DNA of 64,000 bases from Tuctoria greenei (lineage: Eukaryota; Streptophyta; Magnoliopsida; Poales; Poaceae). The first letter of the stretch is position 1. The number at the start of each line of letters is the position of its first letter. Position numbers and translations under genes: made by a program. Below the pieces are notes generated by a model. That model was not told the origin of the DNA, ran no database searches, and saw nothing but the letters and a program-made list of their open reading frames with translations. Below, one piece after another: positions 11,166-23,625 of the stretch. The stretch covers positions 77,483,311-77,547,310 of the forward strand of contig JAYESD010000003.1 in assembly GCA_036927565.1 (NCBI GenBank). The letters run 5' to 3'.

Positions 11166-12310
11166 ATGGTGAGAACTCGCATCCAGAGGGATGGCAATGA
11201 TGAGGAGGATATCAATGGGGCACTTCAGAACAATAATGGACAAGGACCTGCTCATTGAGCTATCAACATTGAGCAGCTATTGGCTATGTAGAACCAGCTC
11301 ATGCAGACCATGATACAGACTATAGGACAGCTGCAGGCTGGGAACATCAACAATCAGCCCCACATGCCCCCACCGCCACCCCTACCTCCTCATATCCGGT
11401 TGGGAGAGCTCATGAGGACTAGGCCACCGACCTTTGCTCAAGCCACTGACCCTATGGAAGCGGATGATTGGTTGAAGTTCGTAGAGAAGAAGCTAGCTAT
11501 TGTACAATGCAGCTACTAGGAGATGGTTCTATTTGTGTCTCATCAACTAGTTAGAGCAACTACGGATTGGTGGGATTCTTTATGCAATGCTCATGAGAAC
11601 CAAGAGAGGATTATTTGGGCTGAGTTCAAGGAAAGTTTCTGTTCTCATTATGTGTCGGAAGGAGTTATGATCATGATAAGGAAAGAATTTGAGAACTTGA
11701 GGCAAGGAAGATTGAGCGTGGGTGAATATATCAATAAATTCACTCAACTGAGGATGTGAGTCGGGATAGCCGGAAGCAGTATTTGTTCATGAGGGGCCTT
11801 AACAATGAGATCCAAGTGCAATTGCTGAATTGTGATTATGTCAACTTCCAGAAGCTTGTGGACAAAGCAATTGTTGTGGAGAACAAGGTCCGTGAGATGC
11901 AGCAAGACAACAAGAGGAAGGCGCCATATCAAGGATAGCAACAGGGAAGTAACGTGCACCCTCGCTTTGCACCGCCAAATGTGCCTTATTTCAGCTCCTC
12001 TGCGCCTGCTCATCACCCTAGATATGCACCGCGCCCAGCTCAGTTTGAGCAGCAGAGCCCTATTATGCAAGCACCCAAGCCTCCAATGCCTGATGCACCT
12101 CGTGCCAACTTTCCGGGTGCAAACGTTCATAATCAAGTCCGTCCAAATTCTGGTGTAGTAAAGAAGTGCTAACTTGTGGAGAAGCTGGACACTTTGCACA
12201 TCAATGCCCCAAGTCAGGCCTTGGTCAAGGAAGCAATGCGCCAAGGAAAAACCCAAGACCCAATGGAGGACAGCCGCAAGGGAACCATAGACAGTAGAAT
12301 TTTGCTCGTG
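11166..12310 (+). pseudogene. gag: Tekay gag, copy 1
   Basis: The ATG at 11166 (MVRTRIQRDGNDEED) opens a chromovirus gag, the capsid and RNA-binding protein. The capsid core shows MRTRPPTFAQATDPMEADDW (about 11415-11470), FVSHQLVRATTDWWD and LRQGRLSVGEYINKFTQL (about 11700). A Pro/Ala/Arg-rich tail follows, then a CCHC zinc knuckle near 12170 that has lost one base relative to copy 2 and is out of frame. Stops occur at about 11256, 11289, 11517 and 11936, with a frameshift near 11757. The TAG at 11936-11938 is also present at the same place in copy 2. The ATG sits directly after TTTTCTTCAG, which resembles a splice acceptor. Confidence 0.88.
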
Positions 12311-12315
12311 GCAAC

Positions 12316-15300
12316 GTGAACCATGTCTCTACGAAGGATGCTCAACAATCGGATGACATGGTGATTGGTATGTTTCTCGCAAACTCCAACCCAGCGACTA
12401 TGTTATTTGATTCTGGTGCATCACATTCATTCATTGCGGCAAAATATGTTGCCAAGTATAGTTTGCCTATCTTTCATATGAAGTTTACTCTATTGGTTAA
12501 GTCTCCTGGAGGAGAGACAAGGACAAATAAGGGGGGTAGACTTCTTTGCCAACCTCATTGTTTTGGATTCTCAAGGATTGGAAATTATACTTGGTATGGA
12601 CTGGTTGAGGAAGCACAATGGAGTCATTAAATGTGCAAAGAAGATGGTGAATTTGACTAATGAGGAAGGGACCACCGTAGAGTTTGAAGCATCCCAACAC
12701 GCACATAAGCAATTGGAGTTGAATCATATGGACGGTGACACAATTGATGAGATTCCATCGGTGTGTGAATTTTTGGTCGTGTTCCCGGATGAGTTGCCAG
12801 GTATGCCACCTGACCAAACATTGAGTTTTTTTATTGAATTAATACTTGGAACTGCACCTATAGCTAAGAGGTCATATAGGATGCCTCCTACGGAATTAGC
12901 GGAGCTCAAGAAGCAAATTCAAGAGCAACTAGAGAAAGGTTTCATGATCCCAAGCTCTTCACCTTGGGGAGCGCCCGTTCTATTTGTGGACAAGAAGGAT
13001 GGGTCGCAAAGGATGTGTGTGGATTACCGAGCTCTCAATGTGGTGACCATCAAGAACATGTACACCTTGCCAAAAATAGAAGACTTGTTTGATCAGATGA
13101 AGGGTGCTTGTGTCTTCTCCGAGATTGATTTGAGGTCGGGATACTTTCAAATGAAAATTAGACCATCGTACATACCCAAGACAACTTTTAGGACACGATA
13201 TGGATCTTATGTGTGTACCATGATGTCCTTTGGATTGACAAATGCATCTGCGTATATTATGTACCTCATGAATTAGGTCTTCATGGAGTACTTGGACAGG
13301 TTTATTATAGTATTCATTGATGACAATATGATCTACTCGAAGGATGAGAAGGAACATGAGGAACACTTGAGGCTTACGTTGCAGAAGTTGAGGGAGCATC
13401 AACTATATGCCAAGTTCAGCAAGTGCCAGTTTTGGTTGAATGAAGTGTCGTTTCTGGGTCACATCATCTCAGGAGGAGGAGTATCGGTTGACCCCAGAAA
13501 AGTGAGGGACATATTGAAATGGGAGCCACCACAAAACGTGAAGGAAATAAGGAGTTTTCTTGGGATGGCTGGATAATACCATCGATTCATCAAAGACGTT
13601 TCCAAGATAGCCAAGCCATTGACAGAATTCCTAACGAAGTGGAAAGCTTTTCAATGGACCCGAGCTTGTCAAGATAGTTTTGAGGAGTTGAAGAAGAGGT
13701 TAACAACAGCGCATGTCTTAGTTTTGCCAGATGTAAGCAAGAGCTTTGATATATATTGCGATGCATCAAGACAAGGACTTGGATGCGTGCTCATGCAAGA
13801 AGGCCAAGTGGTTGCCTACGCATCGAGGCAATTGAAGAAACATGAGCATAATTACCCAACGCACGATTTGGAACTTGCAGCCGTGGTTCATGAATTGAAG
13901 ATGTGGAGACACTATATCTTTGGACATAGGTGTGAAATTAATACGAATCATAAGAGTCTTAAGTATAGTTTCATGCAAATGGATTTGAAATCAACAAACA
14001 TGGTTGGAGCTCATCAAAGATTATGATTTGGGAATCAATTATCATCCCGGGAAGGCTAATGTTGTGGCCGATGCATTGAGTAGAGAATGAGTAAGTCACC
14101 ATCTCACGATTTGAGAATTACCATCCGAGCTATGTAAGGAGTTTGAACGGTTGAACCTTGGATTTGTGAATGAGATGGGAATAATGGAGTTAAATTCGAC
14201 CTTGGAGAAAGAAATTTGAGAGGGTCAAGTGAAGGACGAGGAAATCGAAGAAATCAAGGAAAGGACCCAAGAGGGAAGAGAATTCAGGTTTGATGAGGAT
14301 GAACATGGTACTCTATGGTATGGAAAGAGAATTGTCGTGCCTAATGTGAAGCATATTCTGGAGACAATACTAAAAAAGGCACATGACTCGCCATATTCAA
14401 TTCACCCGGGTTTTACGAAGATGTACAAAGACTTGAAGACTTGTTATTGGTGGGCTAGCATGAAAAAGGACATAGTCGAGTACGTAGCCTTATGTGATGT
14501 GTGCCAATGAGTCAAGGCGGAACACCAAAGGCCAGCCGGATTATTATAGCCATTAAGGATTCCGAAATGGAAGTGGGAAGAAATCAGCATGGACTTTATA
14601 GTTGGATTGGCGCGCACCCAGTCCGGTTATGACTCAATTTGGATAATTGTGGATCGTTTAACCAAGTTACCTTATTTTTTTCTTGTGAAGACCAACTATA
14701 TCACTACGAAGCTAGCAGAGCTATACATGGAACATATTGTGTGTCGACATGGGGTCCCAAAGAAGATCGTCTCGGATAGAGGTTCTCAAATTACCTCCTG
14801 ATTTTGACAGAAATTGCATGAAGCTTTAGGAACAAAGTTAAATTTCAGCTCAGCATATCACCCTCAAAAGGATGGACAAACTGAGAGGACCAATCAGATT
14901 TTGGAGGACATGTTAAGAGCTTGTGCTTTTAAGCATGGGAAGAGTTGGTACAAGAGCTTGCCTTATGCGGAATTTTCATACAACAATAGTTACCAAGCAA
15001 GTTTGAAGATGTCACCTTATGAAGCACTATATGGAAGGAAATGTAGGATGCCTTTATTCTGGAATGAGACAGGAGAAACTTAAGTATTTGGTTCGGATGT
15101 GTTGCAACAAACTGAAAAGCAAGTCCAAATAATTTGTGAAAACTTGTGTGCCGCTCAATCAAGGCAAAAAGGCTATGCGGACAATAGGAGAAGGAAACTA
15201 GCCTTTGTGGTGGGAGACTTCGTTTACCTCAAGATGTCACCTATGAGAGGTCATAAGAGGTTAAACATAAGAGGCAAGCTAGAACCTCGTTATATTGGGC

Positions 15301-15672
15301 CATTCAAGATTTTGGACAACAGAGGAGAAGTAGCATATAAGTTGGAGATGCCAACTCATCTTTCAGATGTTCATGATTTGTTTTATTTTCCCATCTCAAG
15401 AAGTGTTTAAGGGTACCGGAAGAACAAGTGCCAATGGAAGAATAGGAATTAGAGGCAGATTTGACTTATGCCGAGCAACTGGTAAAAATCTTAGAAACAA
15501 AGGAGAGAGTCACAAGGAACAAGATTATTAGATGGTGCAAAATTCAATGGAAGCATCACACAGAATCGGAAGCAACATGGGAGCTAGAAGATGATATCAA
15601 GAAGGAATTTCCCTATCTCTTCTCTTCTGTGTCGAATCTCGAGGGCGAGATTCATTTTAAGGGGAGTAGGTT
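12316..15672 (+). pseudogene. pol: Tekay pol, copy 1: protease, RT, RNase H, integrase, chromodomain
   Basis: Protease: TMLFDSGASHSFIAAKYV at about 12400 with the DSG active site. [21 protein letters not shown] (about 13000), [15 protein letters not shown] and [12 protein letters not shown] (about 13315-13345, the catalytic DD). RNase [18 protein letters not shown] (about 13750) and [20 protein letters not shown]. Integrase: an HHCC zinc region ending YVALCDVCQ (about 14510), MDFIVGL with IWIIVDRLTKLPYFF, and a final YHPQKDGQTERTNQ (about 14860). A chromodomain near the C-terminus (IIRWCKIQWKHHTESEATWE, about 15520-15580) would bind histone marks and steer insertion into heterochromatin. Stops at 13274, 13574, 14508 and elsewhere, and a frameshift between 12563 and 12630, break it. 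The stop before VFMEYL (13274-13276) and the protease frameshift are shared with copy 2. Confidence 0.92.
15654..15672 (+). other. Polypurine tract before Tekay LTR2
   Basis: TTTTAAGGGGAGTAGGTT directly precedes LTR2. The equivalent at 33020-33038 is TTTTAAGGGGTGTAGGTT. This purine run is the plus-strand primer position. Confidence 0.7.
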
Positions 15673-15802
15673 TGTAACACCCTCATTTTCATCCATCATG
15701 CATTGCATACATTCTAATACATGTTTAAAATTTTGTAACATAAAAAGGAACAAGTTTAAAATGAAATGATTGCAAAACCACACTTTAGAATTCTGGGATA
15801 TG

Positions 15803-16175
15803 CGGACTAGTCCGGTTTTGGTGCAGACTAGTCTGATTTCTCTCTGTCCACAAACAGACTTGTCCGTTTTGCTGCGGACTAGACTGTTTTCTCTCTCTGG
15901 ACACTTTCGGATTTTTCCGACCCATAGCAGACTAGTCTGATATCCAAAGTTGCTTGAATATTTGCTGAGTGCCTGGACTTGTCTGGACTAGTCTGGTGTT
16001 CCAGCGGACCTGTCCATTTTGCTCTCTGACTAAAGTCGGACTTGTCTGTGTTTTGGCCAGACTTGTCTGTTTTTCCCCTCTGGATAAGTTTGGACTTGTC
16101 CGATGTCCAATCTGGACTTGTCCGATTTCGCTCTGTCCAACTTCAGACTAGTCCGGCCCTTTCGGACTTGTCTGA
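15803..16175. repeat. Palindrome cluster in LTR2
   Basis: This is the same GGACTAGTCC / GGACTTGTCC array as in LTR1, with an extra unit near 16100 (GGACTTGTCCGATGTCCAAT) that LTR1 lacks. Several units have decayed by single transitions such as CAGACTAGTCTG. Confidence 0.85.
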
Positions 16176-16342
16176 TAAATCGCGACTCCGAGTTGATCTT
16201 TTGTTTCACGACTTGTTTCTTGGGTTTTACATTAAGTGGACCTAGGGACGTCGTGCCTAACTCTTTTTGAAGCCATGTGGCACTCTAAACCGGCCCCTAC
16301 TCATCTCAAACTCGAAATCCATCAAACCCTAGCCTCCACCTC

Positions 16343-16350
16343 TATATAAG
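16343..16350 (+). promoter_or_regulatory. TATA box of Tekay LTR2
   Basis: TATATAAG lies in the context CACCTCTATATAAGAAACCC, at the position homologous to the LTR1 and LTR3 TATA boxes. Confidence 0.7.
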
Positions 16351-18540
16351 AAACCCCACCTCTTGGCTTGACATTTATTTGCCAATTTTCCACCCCACCC
16401 AAACCCTAGCTCGTGTGTTGCTACCATCAAGGAGGGAGAAGGAGATATAGAACAAGAAGAAGAAGAGGAGGAAACGAAAGAGGGTCAGGATCTCCATCAA
16501 CTTCGTGTTCTTCGTCAACAATTCACCATCAAGTTCTTCATCAACCCTAGATCGTCAAGATCCAAGTGTTGCCTCTAATATTCTTGATTCTTTGGAGTCT
16601 TAGACACCTGGTATACCTTCTACTTCCTTTTCCTTACATGAATTCAACCCAAAATCTCCAAATTCACATCGATCTAGAAAATCCTAGTTCGCTAGATCTG
16701 CGTAGTGCGGACTTGTCCGGTCATTAGCGGACTAATCCGATTTTCCTGGTTAAATTGTGTAGAATTAATTCTAAAATTAGACCGAATCAGATCCAAACCT
16801 GTATAAACTTGTTATAAGCTATTAGAACTAGTTAGCTATCATTAAATACAACTGATTAAAAAGTTTCACCTTGCAATTGCATTAATAATGCATGTCATGC
16901 CATGTTGAGTAATATATCTGCATCTATGGATTGTGTTTCTTGTTTGTAAGTTTATTGTGCGGATTAGACGGGTTTGTGCTAGAGAGGGTTGCGGGGGATC
17001 TCCCGCACCAAGAGTTTAAAGGCTTTGAACCGAACCAATCCCAAGAGCAAGGCAAGTGTCCTTGAAGCATATTGATCCTGTTTTGAAATAAATATTTTGT
17101 TTGCAAAACTTCATGCTTGTGTCAATTTGATGGGAAATCCTATGATAGGAAGTTTACTATATTTGTCTAACCGCCTTTGTCACCCGGAATTTAAGGTAGA
17201 AAGTCGGGAAGGGCTTCTAACCTTTGCTTTGCTTAATTAATTTGGAGGGGAAGACAACTATGCTACTTAACATAATTATGCATTTATGATATTATGATTA
17301 AATTAAACTAGTCAATATGATATGCTAATGGTGATCTAAGTAAGCATGGTATGTGGATGGGTTAGATGTTATGGTGGTTTTGCTTGCTTTAGATCTAAGG
17401 ACCGCTTTGTTGAGCGACCATCCAGGATTTACAGTGCCACCATGATGCTAGATATGGGTGCGGCATAGCTAATTAATTAGGGCTTTGCCAGTGCTATTTG
17501 GACCATTAAGGATGCTCGGGGAAGGGGTAGTCGGATTGGGTTTGTTGATGATTGGTGGGACTACCCTAGGATCCGAATGGCTCAAGAGGGGTCCCTTGCT
17601 CGAAGATGTGCTCAGTTGGAGACATCGCCACAGGTGAAACCTTAGTGGGGTCTAAATAGGCTTGTAATCCCTTTGTAAAGGCTATTTTGTGATCTCTTGG
17701 CCACACACCTAAGGAAGTGTGAGACAACATAATTGAGATTCTATAGTCATCGAAAGGTGGTGAAATCACAAACACGTGGGTAAAGTGGTACAAACTCTGC
17801 AGAGTCTACTAAAATGATCATGATAGCCGTGCTCCCGTTATGAGCAACCTGGGCCCTCACATGATTAGAGGGAATTTGGTATTGGGATGGTTTGGTTCTG
17901 GTTATGGTTGGTAATATGGTTATGACTAGTTATGTATTGAATTATGATATTGGATATGGTTATTGGTAATGGTGAAATCAGGAATACGGATGATGGTAAT
18001 GAATTTGGACTGGTACTATGATATTAATTTATGGTTTATGATGGGTTTATTCACATACATATAATATATTGCTTTCCAAGTGTTTTAATGTACTTTTCTG
18101 CACTTAGCTTTTATTATGTTTGTCATTTGTATTAGCTACATGTCATACTTTCCACACTTGCTAAGTACAACATGTACTCACTCTTGCGATTCCCCCAACA
18201 ACAGTTGCAGGTCAGGATTGGCAGTATAACGATAATAATGCAGAGTTCTAGGCCGTGTCTACCGTCAGCTTTGCCTCTGGAGTGTTGGAGCTGCACTATC
18301 CCTTTTACTTAGTTGCTCATTTAGTTTATTTCCGCTGCATTAGTTGAGACTCATCACTAATATTCATTAGAGCTTGTATTCAAGGATAGTATGAAATTTG
18401 TAATGAAAGTACTTAATTAATCTTGTTACGCGGTAATTTTCTGTATATCCTTTTGTGATTGCACTCGTGTACGTGTGTTGAATGTCCTGGGCACACATAT
18501 GCGTTCACTTGGTTCATTTTCGGAACCAAGTGTCACAAAT

Positions 18541-18552
18541 TGGTATCAAAGC
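18541..18552 (+). other. Primer binding site, Tekay copy 2
   Basis: TGGTATCAAAGC begins 3 bases after the LTR2 end and differs by one base from the initiator-Met tRNA primer site. It is better preserved than the copy 1 site. Confidence 0.8.
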
Positions 18553-18798
18553 AAGGTTTGACCATAGGACGCAGCCTAGATAGAATTGACACTTTAGAGC
18601 ACATGGAGCACTTAGGAATCGATGTGTTATGTTTGGTGTCCTGCTTGCTATATATTGTTTGCTTGTGTGTTTAATAGAGGACTTTGGGATGCTTTAGCAT
18701 TGCCATGTCCACCTAGGCTAATTAGTTGCTTAGTTTCATATCCCTTGATGCATATAGTTAGGGATGTTTCTAAATTCTTATCTCTTTCTTTTCTTTAG

Positions 18799-19551
18799 AT
18801 GGTGAGGACTCGCGACCAGAGGGATGACAATGATGAGGAGGAGATCGATGGGGCGCCTCAGAAAAATAATGGACAAGGACCTGCTCATGGAGCTATCAAC
18901 ATTGAGCAGCTATTGGCTATGCAGAACTAGCTCATGAGACCATGATACATACTATGGGACAGCTGCAGGCTGGGAACATCAACAATCAGCCCCACAAGCC
19001 CCCACCGCCACCCCCACATCCTCATAGCCGGTTGAAAGAGTTCATGAGGACTAGGCCACCAACCTTTGTTCAAGCCGCTGACCTATGGATGCAGATGATT
19101 GGTTGAAGTTCGTAGAAAAGAATCTAGCTATTGTCTAATGCAGCGACTGGGAGAAGGTTCTATTTGTGTCTCATCAACTAGTTGGAGCAGCTGCGGATTG
19201 GTGGATTCTTTATGCAATGCTCATGAGAACCGAGAGAGAATTACTTGGGCTGAGTTCAAGGAAAGTTTCCGTTCTCATTATGTGTCGGAAGGAGTTATGA
19301 TCATGAAGAGGCAAGAATTTGAGAACTTGAGGCAAGGAAGATTGAGCGTGGGTGAATATCTCAATAAATTCACTCAACTAAGGATGAGAGCTGGGACAGC
19401 GGGAAGCAGTATTTGTTCATGAGGGGCCTTAACAATGATATCCAAGTGCTATTACTGAATTGTGATTATGCCAACTTCCAGAATCTTGTGGACAAAGCAA
19501 TTGTTGTGGGGAACAAGGTCCGTGAGATGGAGCAAGACAACAAGAGGAAGG
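18799..19551 (+). pseudogene. gag: Tekay gag copy 2, 5' part, cut by the Athila insertion
   Basis: The ATG at 18799 (MVRTRDQRDDNDEEEID) starts gag after a CTTTAG acceptor-like word. The capsid motifs WAEFKESFRSHYVSEGVMIM and LRQGRLSVGEYLNKFTQL are at about 19230-19380. Stops and small deletions (near 18928, 18935 and 19080) break the N-terminal half. The frame stops at 19551, where the Athila element inserted into the codons for the basic KR-rich stretch. It resumes at 29283 after a 5-bp duplication. Confidence 0.87.
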
Positions 19552-20775
19552 TGTTGGTATTTCATAACACTACAGACTTATCCGCAAGCGCACAAAAATA
19601 CCGTTCTAGCACTTCCCCTTAAGGAGTATTCCCAAGGGTACCAAATCCAAAGAACGAGTGTGCTAATCTTTCGAACTAGCTCACCCAAGGACCCAAAGTT
19701 GTTTGGTAGGCAATGAACATAGAGGAATTCAATGTATTGACCCTAATTCAAGGTAGTTTGCAGTAGATGCTTGCTTTGGGCACGGTCTTACTCCTAGAAA
19801 TACTAGGACAACTCCCGCCAAGAGCCTATGGCATAGCCGAACGTCGAGGATTACGAAGGACAGAAAGGGCTGTCACCACCTACTACCTACCTCTTCTATC
19901 CGTGGGTCTATGAGATATCCACTGATCATTTATAACCTAAGCACCACGCTTACGTTCTAAATCACTACTCTAGTTGTTTCGAACACAAAGCTACAACTAG
20001 AGCCTCTAATGAATTAAAGTAGTGAACCCACAAGTAACTACTTGTGCAAACTACTAAGAATAAAAGATCAAATTTGTATCGAATTCACAAAGGCTTACTT
20101 GATTGAGTAAAACCTTTGTAGGGTTACAAGTGTAGAAGAGGGACTTTACAAGCCCAAGCCTCCTTCTCCTAGACTCTTTACCACACTCTCCTTCTACTTT
20201 GGTAGCCTCTAGGACTACTCTAAACCTTTGGAGTGTAGCACTATTCTCAACTTTTGGTGTGTGTGAGAAGTGAGGCGAGGGGGTCTATTTATAGGTGGAG
20301 AAGGGTCGGTTCCCGCCACAATTAACATGCAAATCAGTCACCATTGACTCCTAAGAGTCGGGAGGAGCCAACACGTGTCATTGGACCGGGTTTGGCGCCA
20401 GGAAGGGGTCGGCCGAACCCCTAGTTCGGCTGACCTAGTCAGTCTCCCCTCGGGTAGTGCTTCCTCCATGTGGCTTCCAGGGGGCCCCTTGATGTATATG
20501 GGTGCAACACCATTTGATCTCTTCGTATTCTTCTGTTTTTGGCCATTTGATCCATGTGTTGCCACATGTCATCGCCTGATTCATTGAAATCCATTTTCGT
20601 TGATTCATCCCTACATGTTTTGGTATTTTGGGTAATAATTCACCTGCATACAAATAGACACTAACACTTGTGGAATTGGGTTAGTGTATAGCCCTACCAC
20701 TATGTTTTGTGTTTCTTTTATGCACATTATGAGGTGAATTGATGGTCAAAATATGCTACTTAAGGACCATCAACA
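19552..20775 (-). repeat. Athila 3' LTR (left copy)
   Basis: This copy is 1224 bp, beginning TGTTGGTATTTC and ending ACCATCAACA on the plus strand. Minus-strand TATA (CTATAAATAG) lies at about 20284-20293, a G-box CACGTG at 20373-20378 and a decayed GGTCGGCCGAACC inverted repeat at 20407-20435. Confidence 0.92.
20284..20293 (-). promoter_or_regulatory. TATA box of Athila left LTR
   Basis: CTATAAATAG on the minus strand lies in GGTCTATTTATAGGTGG on the plus strand. It is conserved in the right LTR (28786-28796) and in the solo LTR (about 57680-57688). Confidence 0.65.
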
Positions 20776-20792
20776 AACTCCCCCACACTTAG
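20776..20792 (-). other. Athila polypurine tract
   Basis: AAGTGTGGGGGAGTT on the minus strand abuts the 3' LTR. The same tract abuts the LTR at 63900, and a related one (GCTTGGGGGAGTT) precedes the plus-strand LTR at 51811. Confidence 0.75.
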
Positions 20793-22375
20793 TCCTTTGC
20801 TCGTCCTCGAGTGAAGGCAAGAAGAACTAGAGTGTTGTCATGAATTTGCTATAAGGTAGAAGATAAGGATACTAGATATTTCAACTTATACCTGAATTCA
20901 TGGATCCCCTTTGTGTATGGGACTACCACATCAATCTTGGGTGTTTGAAGAGTGGAACAGTTAGAATGAAGTTCCCTTGGATCATTCTCTGCTGAAATGA
21001 TTTGCCAATTGCTATATTTGAAAGTCATAGGAACATTTTCCCTTGCCTTCTCGATCGGAATCTCTCAAATCTCTCAAAGTGTTTGAGTCCTCACCATGGC
21101 ATGTTTTGCCAATTCTTGTCCCTATACTAAAAGTTGCTATATCTGGAGCTTTGTAGGGATGAATGTGACACACATTTCCAATTCACATGTTACTAAGTCA
21201 AAAACTTGATCCTATGAGAGACTTATGCCATGAACAAAGTGAAGGGAAAATTTTTGTGCACATGAATGGAACGGAGGGGTGAGGTGATAACTCCCATGAA
21301 TTTGCTCTCTTTTAAGGATGAAACATGGCTACTTTTTTTAGCACTCTTACTCTTTTTCAAGAATGGATGCTTTTTCTTTTTCTTGTAGCCATGTCTTCTA
21401 CTCCTTTTTATTTTTAGAGAGGCTTTCATTTGTATTGTATGCAGTTTCTTTTTGACGGATGGCTAATCGATGGATGCAAACTCTCAATGTGAGAAATTTT
21501 GCATGAATGGAGTGCACAAGAGGTTTCAATTCAAAAAGTTCGTGCATGTCACTCAATTGAGTCACGGGTTTGACAAACTTCAATGAAAAGCAAAGTGGCA
21601 TATGCTTGTGGTTTTCTATGAATGTAGCATATGGCCTTGGTGGGTATATAAATATCCAATGAGAGATTTAGGCGAAGTTCAAGACTTCAAATAAATGTGA
21701 AAATCAATTTCAAGCAAAAGGATGATTTCTAAAGAATTCATTTACCATATCACACTAGTCAAATATCTAGATGATGTGTTTTTCCTATCGAATTGTGGGA
21801 ATCATAAACAAGGTAATGAATTGAAATATAAAGTATTCAAATTTTCAGCTTAAGCAAATTCTTGACTACCAAATTTTATTTCAATTTTTGAGTTGATTCA
21901 TTTTAGATATGCAATGAAAAATATGAAATCAACTCAAACAGCAGGGTAGCGCATAAAAGTTGGGATAGGAAATCCAAACCGATTTTCTAGAGCGAAATGA
22001 AGTCGTACGGTGCAGAAAACAAGTCGGCCGACCAGGGGGTTCGACCGACCTCCTGTTGGCTCTTCGATGGCTCTGTTTTGTCGGGTCGTTTTACTCATTC
22101 AGTCATGACGTGTTTTGATATGGAATGTTAATTTTTCACGTCGGGATTTCGTGACTTGGGGACATGTTTCCCCCACACTTGTTTCCTGAATTCTTTATTC
22201 AACAAAATAAACTAAAGGGGGGACATTATCGGTGTTAGATGAACCGGTAAGTTCACTTTATTGAAATCAAAATATGAGGATGCTTAGATTATTTAACCTA
22301 GCTTTAGAAAACAAATGTTTTTTTTTAAAATAAAATCCTAAGTAGTAAGCATCCTATGCTGTCGAGACATTTAAA
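20793..22375 (-). other. Athila 3' non-coding region
   Basis: About 1.6 kb lies between the extra ORF and the polypurine tract without credible coding. The block at about 21250-21430 is clearly similar to 51120-51260 of the plus-strand Athila-like element; both contain GACATGGCTACAAGAAAAAG in element orientation. Near 22023 a copy of the TCGGCCGACC word found in the LTR inverted repeat recurs. Confidence 0.6.
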
Positions 22376-23206
22376 CTATGGTGCGTTGTAGATGTCGCGC
22401 TCCCCGACGGCATTGCACAAGCGCCACAGTTTGGCGCTCATGCCACGACGAACACCGTCAATCTCCTCCTTGAGGGCCATGACGTCGACCTTCAGTTGCG
22501 CCCTCTCAATGCGCCCTTCAGCCACCAAGTCAGTCAGCTTCTTGTTCACCAAGCGGAGAGAAGCAAACTCCTTGGTCAGCTGTGCCACATTAGGGGCACG
22601 AGGAGAGTCCTCATCACTGTCCTTGAACTGACTGGGTGGCCCGTTGATGGCAGGTGGTGGGACGTGTCTCCTATTCTTGGTGGGCGCTGAGCGCGTCGAC
22701 TCCTCCATTGCCAAATTATACATGCCCCTGAATAGGCCCTTAGCGTAGCCTCCTTCGGGTTTGCGCACCCCGTGGATAAGAAAGCGATCTCCCATGCATT
22801 CCGACGGGGTACAGGTGGGCGTCTTGTAGTGGTGGCTCACTACATCGCCCTTCTTAGTCTACAGTGTGTACATGAACTCCTCGCCGGGCAGCAACGATGG
22901 GAGAGACTCGTCTTTTTCGTGGAAAAGACATGTCTTGACTAGGTTCAGTCCAGTCAAAGTCGTACGGCATGGTGTCGTCAACTTCATCGGCATTCTCCGA
23001 GGGGAGAGCGACCGCACAGCGCTACGAGGTGTATGACTGCGCCCGCGCAGAGTCGTCACACGCCGGATCATGGCAAGGGGCTTGACATCGATCGCCATGA
23101 CGGACACCCAGGAGAGGGAAGTTTTGTCGTTGGCCGGTGTAATGTCCCCGCTCAGGTTGAAAGTTGAGCTGGAGGAGGCGTGAGGCACAATATTCTTGTC
23201 GGCCAT
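22376..23206 (-). pseudogene. Athila extra ORF after integrase, unknown function
   Basis: One frame of about 277 codons starts at MADKNIVPHASSSSTFNLSG and ends near 22376, with a single in-frame TAG at 22859-22861. It lies between integrase and the 3' non-coding region, where Athila elements carry an env-like or other extra ORF. The N-terminal half is basic, with many Ser/Arg/Thr. The second half ends in a heptad-like stretch (AQLTKEFASLRLVNKKLTDL, VDVMALKEEIDGVRRGMSAK) that should form a coiled coil. I see no signal peptide or transmembrane segment, so calling it an envelope would be unsupported. The fact that one stop interrupts an otherwise open frame suggests it was coding when the element inserted. 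Confidence 0.6.
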
Positions 23207-23625
23207 GACGAGGACGGGAGGAAGATGATGATTCAATGAGGTGTATAACTTTCCTCTCTGTTTCTGTCCTTTAAGTAAGTGGGGAACGACGCGTTTCACT
23301 GAGGATTTTGTGGAAGATATCGAGGAGGATCAACACGAGAAAACAGAACGCGAACGGCGCGATGGGAGAGTCAGCCGACCCCCTTCTGGCTCCGTTCGGG
23401 CCACATTTTCTCGGGTCGATTAAATGGCCTCATAGATGAAGAATTGGATAGGCCCATTAGTTGGACGTGGAGAATTTAAACAGAGTTGAAAGAAATGGCA
23501 TGGAAATCGATTATATTTACCACGTCAATTTCTTTTTCTGTATCCTTTTGGAAATCGAGAAATAACTTGAGTCAGTGCCCATTCACTTTGAATAGTTGAC
23601 CATCATCACCTTGGAGTGTGATTGC

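Larger units (their letters stand above)
15673..18537 (+). repeat. Tekay LTR 2 (shared middle LTR)
   Basis: This 2865-bp copy starts TGTAACACCCTC and ends CCAAGTGTCACA. It has a polypurine tract on its left and a good primer site (18541) on its right, so it serves as 3' LTR of copy 1 and 5' LTR of copy 2. It has its own palindrome cluster (15803-16175) and TATA box (16343). It is uninterrupted. Confidence 0.92.
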
